DNA from: Mauremys mutica
Lineage: Eukaryota > Chordata > Testudines > Geoemydidae
Length of the DNA stretch: 64,000 nucleotides
Assembly: GCF_020497125.1 (NCBI RefSeq)
Contig: NC_059087.1
Location: forward strand, 13,487,925 to 13,551,924
Direction of reading: 5' to 3'
Shown here: positions 60,730-64,000 of the stretch, one piece after another
Layout: each line of letters begins with the position of its first letter
Numbering within the stretch: the stretch's first letter is position 1
The notes under the pieces: generated by a model
The model's input: only the letters and a program-made list of their open reading frames with translations
Database searches by the model: none
What the model was told of the DNA's origin: nothing
Program-made: the position numbers and the translations under genes

Positions 60730-60851
60730 TAGGGTGACCAGATGTCCCGATTTTATAGGGACAGTCCCGCTATTTAGGGCTTTGTCTTATATAGGCGCTT
60801 ATTACCCCCACCCCGTCCCAATTTTTTCACACTTGCTGTCTGGTCACCCTA
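60730..60851. mobile_element. hAT-type MITE, TAGGGTGACC family, copy 2
   Basis: 122 bp with ends TAGGGTGACCAGATGTCC and (reverse complement of the right end) TAGGGTGACCAGACAGCA, and a perfect 8-bp target duplication GCTTCCAC at 60722-60729 and 60852-60859. It matches 24752-24878 throughout. A possible third left end (AGGGTGACCAGATGT) is at 58623. Confidence 0.95.
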
Positions 60852-62585
60852 GCTTCCACCCAGTGAGATCTGCAGGGATCTGCTCGCAAAGCCCATCAGC
60901 AACACTCCTACACTATGGAAGAATGAGGAGTAAATAGGAGCCCACTGAAAAATAGCCCTTGCCCACTCACTTCCCCCCTCTGCCTTCCAGTCCTGCTCTC
61001 CCAGACAGACTTTGCCTTCAGGTTCACGCCTGCTCTTCCGCTCCCGGCCCCACTAAATGGCCAGGGACTTGGATCTCCTCTACTTACTATCGTCAATGTG
61101 CATTTGTGCAAAGTGGGCATAAAATGTCACCTGGTCAGAAGGTTGCTTTTCCACCTACTGTGCACAGGTGTCAAAGAAGGCACGAAATGCATGGCAGTGG
61201 GGAATGAGACCCTTGATCTCTCACTGACTCTGCTGCTTTGCCGCACCCTCGATAGAAGAGTTCAGGTGCCAAGGATTCTGCCCCAATCCCCCCAATTATA
61301 GGGTAGTCAGCTCCCCACAGCCCCCACTAGTTGGGGGATGGAGATGGTGGTGCAGAGCCAGGTTAGGCCGAAGGCTGCTGTTCTCAATGGCCAATAACCA
61401 GCTCTCCTTCTCCCAGTAAGAGAAAAGGGGAACGCCAGCCATGGCTTAGAAACAAATGATACTCTCTGCCCTTAGGAAGTCAGGGCAAAGGACCGCCAGC
61501 TCCACCAAATTAAGGCATTTCCCTTAAGGCATTAAGAAGTTCCACTTAAAATGCAGTTTCAGCCTTTCAAGCCGGCAGCCCAGTTTCAGTAAGTGGAGAG
61601 ACTTTGAAAAGCAAAGCTGTGCAGGCCAGGGCTGCACGCCAGGGATCCCACAAGCTCCATCTTGGTTGGATTTTGACAGAATGTGACTGCTCCAGTCACC
61701 AGGTGCTAATTTTCTCGTCATGCCACCTCTCCTGCTGATGTCCCAGTGGTTTCTGCTGCCTGGGCTTAATAATTTCATTTAGACCTAATCTTCCTCCTTG
61801 AAATTGACGAATATTTTTTTTCTCTCTCTCTCTTTTTTTGGGGGGGGGGGGGAGGGGTGTTGGTTACTCTGATTTCTCTCTCCCACCTTGCTCCTCTCTG
61901 TCCCCACGTTCAAAAACCAGAACTCCCAGGAGACCTGGCTACAAAGAATGTTACAGCTGACCATACTCCCCTTTCAATGCCACATCTCCTGGGGCTAATG
62001 TTACTATGGACAACCTGATTTTCAAACCGCCTCACAAAAGCTGCCTTGCCACAAGCTGCCCCCTCCTCTTCCCCCTGCACACTTTTTTGCACTTTACTCC
62101 AAACAATTTGTTCACTGGTCTCTTCCTCTTGCCCTGCCCATGCTCAGACTGGGTCATAAAGGCAGCCCTGGGGACACATACACCGACATCCTCCCAATGC
62201 ACTTGAGACCCCGGATAAGCTGTGCTGCAAGCTGCGGTGGCGTGGGCAGTTACTGCGGAACCCTTTCGTGCTTTTCCGTAAGGGGAACTGGGCAAACAGC
62301 TGAGATTTCAAGACGGCTGGTCAGGCAGGACCATCTGCTGCCTGCATTAGCCGCAGGGTGCAGAACCTGATCCAGAACAGCCTCGTCATGTCTGACTCCG
62401 CTGCTATACAGCTGCTAATAAAGGCAACCTGTGTGGAGCCTGTGACTCTGTATCTCGTGACAATGAACCTGGGGCCCTCCAGTGTCCCTGTCCCAGTACT
62501 GAACAAAATCCTTACATTGGCCTTATCTATGCAGGGGCCTCCGAGCTTCAGGGCCGTGTTACGCTAGGTGCAATGCCGAGGCCAA

Positions 62586-62695
62586 CAGTGCAGCGAGTGG
62601 GGATATCCAGCTGGCAGCGACACCAGCTCTGGCAGATAGGGCAGTGCTGGCAGTGTGGTATCTGTCAGCTGGTGGATATCCCCATCCGCTCACTG
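62586..62695. repeat. Imperfect inverted repeat in intron 4
   Basis: Arms 62586-62617 and 62662-62695 pair with a few mismatches and small gaps around the shared core GGGGATATCCA. The repeat is possibly a foldback MITE relic. Confidence 0.8.
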
Positions 62696-62977
62696 TTAGA
62701 ATTAGACGCAGGTACTTTGGCCCAACGCTGTAGCAAAAGCACTTCCTGTCTGTAAATGTGTAGACCACTGAGGGCCGTCTGATCAGAGACTGCCTCTCCC
62801 AGGGAGCTGCCCGCTGATCTCCCATAGACTCTTAGTCTCCGGCTCCAACCATTCGACCTCAGTCCCTCACACTGACACATATGTGCGTGTTGAAGTAGAC
62901 GCCTGAATGCCCACCACCGCCCAAAGTGTGATGAGCACGCAGTGTTATTTTGATGCTGATGATGACTTTATTTTCAG

Positions 62978-63154
62978 ATGCCCATGGGATGGACCTGTTT
63001 GCCGTGGCAGTCCATGAGTTTGGCCACGCTATCGGCTTGACTCACATCTCTGCCTTAGAGTCTATCATGAGACCCTATTACCAGGGACCGGTGGGGGATC
63101 CCCTGAAGTATGACCTGCCTTACGAAGACAAAGTCAGAATCTGGCAACTGTATG
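62978..63154 (+). CDS. MMP17: MMP17 exon 5: catalytic zinc helix and Met-turn
   Basis: 177-nt exon, phase 1 in and phase 1 out (58 full codons). It encodes [20 protein letters not shown] followed by [13 protein letters not shown] is the HExxHxxGxxH motif, three zinc-ligand His residues with the general-base Glu. SIMRPYYQG follows and supplies the Met-turn of metzincin proteases. All catalytic residues are present, so the enzyme should be active. The acceptor is TTTATTTTCAG and the donor ATG|GTTAGT. The last residues, RIWQLYG, end the catalytic domain and lead to the hinge. Confidence 0.97.
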
Positions 63155-63291
63155 GTTAGTTCATGCCCCCGTGAGTGGGTTTATGCTTCACTTCATCAGC
63201 AATGGCTCGCAAAGACAGCTCTTCTCCGGGATGCACTGTCTAGCTATTGGTGGTGGTGTGCCCTCTAATGCTTCCTTGTCTTTATTCCTAG
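63155..63291 (+). other. MMP17: MMP17 intron 5
   Basis: 137 bp, GTTAGT...TTTATTCCTAG. No repeat. Confidence 0.93.
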
Positions 63292-63391
63292 GAGTCAGGG
63301 ATTCTGTGTCCCCAACAGCCAAGCCTGAGGTAACCAAAACTGACGACCACCCTGTTCTGCCAGAGCTGCCAGAGAACCGCTCCACTGTGCA
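63292..63391 (+). CDS. MMP17: MMP17 exon 6: linker between catalytic and hemopexin domains
   Basis: 100-nt exon following a very short 137-bp intron. It completes a Gly codon, reads VRDSVSPTAKPE, passes through a Pro- and acid-rich stretch (HPVLPELPENRSTV) and ends two bases into the next codon at donor CA|GTAAGC. This is the flexible hinge before the four-bladed hemopexin domain. NRS is a potential N-glycosylation sequon. The apparent stop straight after 'VQ' in genomic DNA is the TAA inside the splice donor, so it does not end the protein. Cys-containing hemopexin exons are expected downstream of the window. Confidence 0.93.
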
Positions 63392-63448
63392 GTAAGCAGA
63401 AGTGCCACCAATGTCCTTGTGAAGAGTCACCTGAAGCATGGGTGTCGT

Positions 63449-64000
63449 TGTCACGGAGTGTGGGGGACCCAGGGCCTTCACCCCCGGGCTCCCTACGATT
63501 CACCAGGACTCTCAGCCATCCAGTAAAGCAGAAGGTTTATTTAGACGACAGGAACACCGTCCAACACAGGTCTTGCAGGCACAGATAACCAGATCCCCCC
63601 CCCCGGTTCGGTCCATCTTGGGGGGCCTCACAGCCCCCCCCCGGGGATCAGAGCTCGGTCTCCCTGCTCCTCTCTCTTCTCCAGCCCACTCTCGTCTCCC
63701 AGTCCTCTCCGGCCCCTCCTCTCTCCTCCGCCTCCTTCCTTTGTCTCCCCTGGCCAGAGGTGTCACCTCCCCTCCCCCAGGCCAAGCTCAGCTCACAGTT
63801 TGAATTCCTGACACTCACCTAAACCTCTGGCTCTCCCCTCCCCCGCACAGACAGTCTGTGCTTCCTACTCCTTCACACCTCTCCCCCCTCCGAGACTGAA
63901 CTGAGCGGGGTCACTCCAGCCAGTGACCCGGGGAAGTTCGGACCCACCTACAACCTTATGCCGCCCGCGCCCTTTCCCCACCCTAGTACCCCTGGGGTGC
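63449..64000 (-). mobile_element. Antisense LTR, cut by the window edge
   Basis: The plus strand begins TGTCACGGAGTGTGGGGGAC. On the minus strand this is the CA-ending LTR 3' terminus, with AATAAA at about 63535-63541 placed some 85 bp before it. The opening matches, from memory, a common turtle endogenous LTR. The rest is pyrimidine-rich on the plus strand and runs off the window. It starts 57 bp after the exon 6 donor. Confidence 0.6.

Larger units (their letters stand above)
60243..62977 (+). other. MMP17: MMP17 intron 4
   Basis: 2.7 kb. It contains a hAT-type MITE (60730-60851), a T-then-G run near 61808-61851 and a quasi-palindrome (62586-62695) about 280 bp before exon 5. The ORF at 60331-60732 is not coding in any recognisable way. 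Confidence 0.9.
44013..63391 (+). other. MMP17: MMP17 gene, internal part (five coding exons)
   Basis: Span from the first to the last recognised exon of a membrane-type matrix metalloproteinase gene. The exons total 821 nt, about 273 codons, with no in-frame stop, and every intron is bounded by GT and AG. Introns are about 3.5 kb, 12.2 kb, 2.7 kb and 137 bp. The encoded order is propeptide, cysteine switch, furin site, catalytic domain, linker, which is the order in membrane-type MMPs. The phrases QLQTQEELAKAITAMQQFGG and VRDSVSPTA are specific to MMP17 rather than to its closest relative MMP25, as I recall the family. MMP17 is a GPI-anchored cell-surface protease; the hemopexin repeats and anchor signal must be encoded past the window. 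The signal-peptide exon was not found within the upstream 44 kb. Confidence 0.95.

Noticed and set aside
63171..63395. ORF covering exon 6 that ends in TAA
   Set aside because: The stop is inside the splice donor CA|GTAAGC, and the reading start is in intron 5.

Overview
This window is vertebrate nuclear DNA. It has one interrupted protein-coding gene in a large expanse of noncoding sequence full of degraded transposable elements. Amniote-type MIR-like SINEs, CR1 LINE 3' ends, many hAT-like miniature elements with 8-bp target duplications, a Harbinger-like element carrying Myb/SANT remnants and sauropsid-type LTRs together point to a reptile. The repeat families resemble those I associate with turtles; that species-level call is recognition from memory and has not been searched.

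The only gene I can support is MMP17 (membrane-type 4 matrix metalloproteinase) on the + strand. Five consecutive coding exons are present: 44013-44145, 47676-47802, 59959-60242, 62978-63154 and 63292-63391. Splice sites and phases agree at every junction (0/1, 1/2, 2/1, 1/2 etc.). They encode most of the propeptide, the cysteine switch, a furin site, the whole catalytic domain with the zinc-binding helix, and the start of the linker. The signal-peptide exon was not found and probably lies upstream of base 1 or in missing sequence. The hemopexin-domain and GPI-anchor exons lie beyond base 64000.

Region by region: 1-44012 is 5' flank or intron 1. It carries LTR fragments (1500-2190, 8908-10485, 39708-40420), DNA transposons (2735-2999, 3976-4243, 12064-12559, 13328-13515, 14144-16349, 18896-19778, 24752-24878, 29375-30174, 34473-34951, 37519-37813), an old CR1/L3-type LINE reverse-transcriptase relic (21330-22780), CR1 tails and MIR-like SINEs. 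44146-59958 holds introns 2 and 3 with more of the same. 60243-62977 is intron 4, and 63392-64000 is the start of intron 6, which runs almost at once into an antisense LTR.

I found no new protein system. The most unusual observations are an exact 84-bp direct duplication 4.1 kb apart (20466 and 24573), a probable template-switch hairpin inside the LINE relic (22345-22423), an inverted SINE fragment with a 14-bp target duplication (1719-1819), a transposon packed with the palindrome CAGCGCTG (18896-19778), a very GC-rich 72-bp-arm hairpin in a hAT element (34716-34890), and a (TG)8 tract next to the exon 3 acceptor of MMP17.
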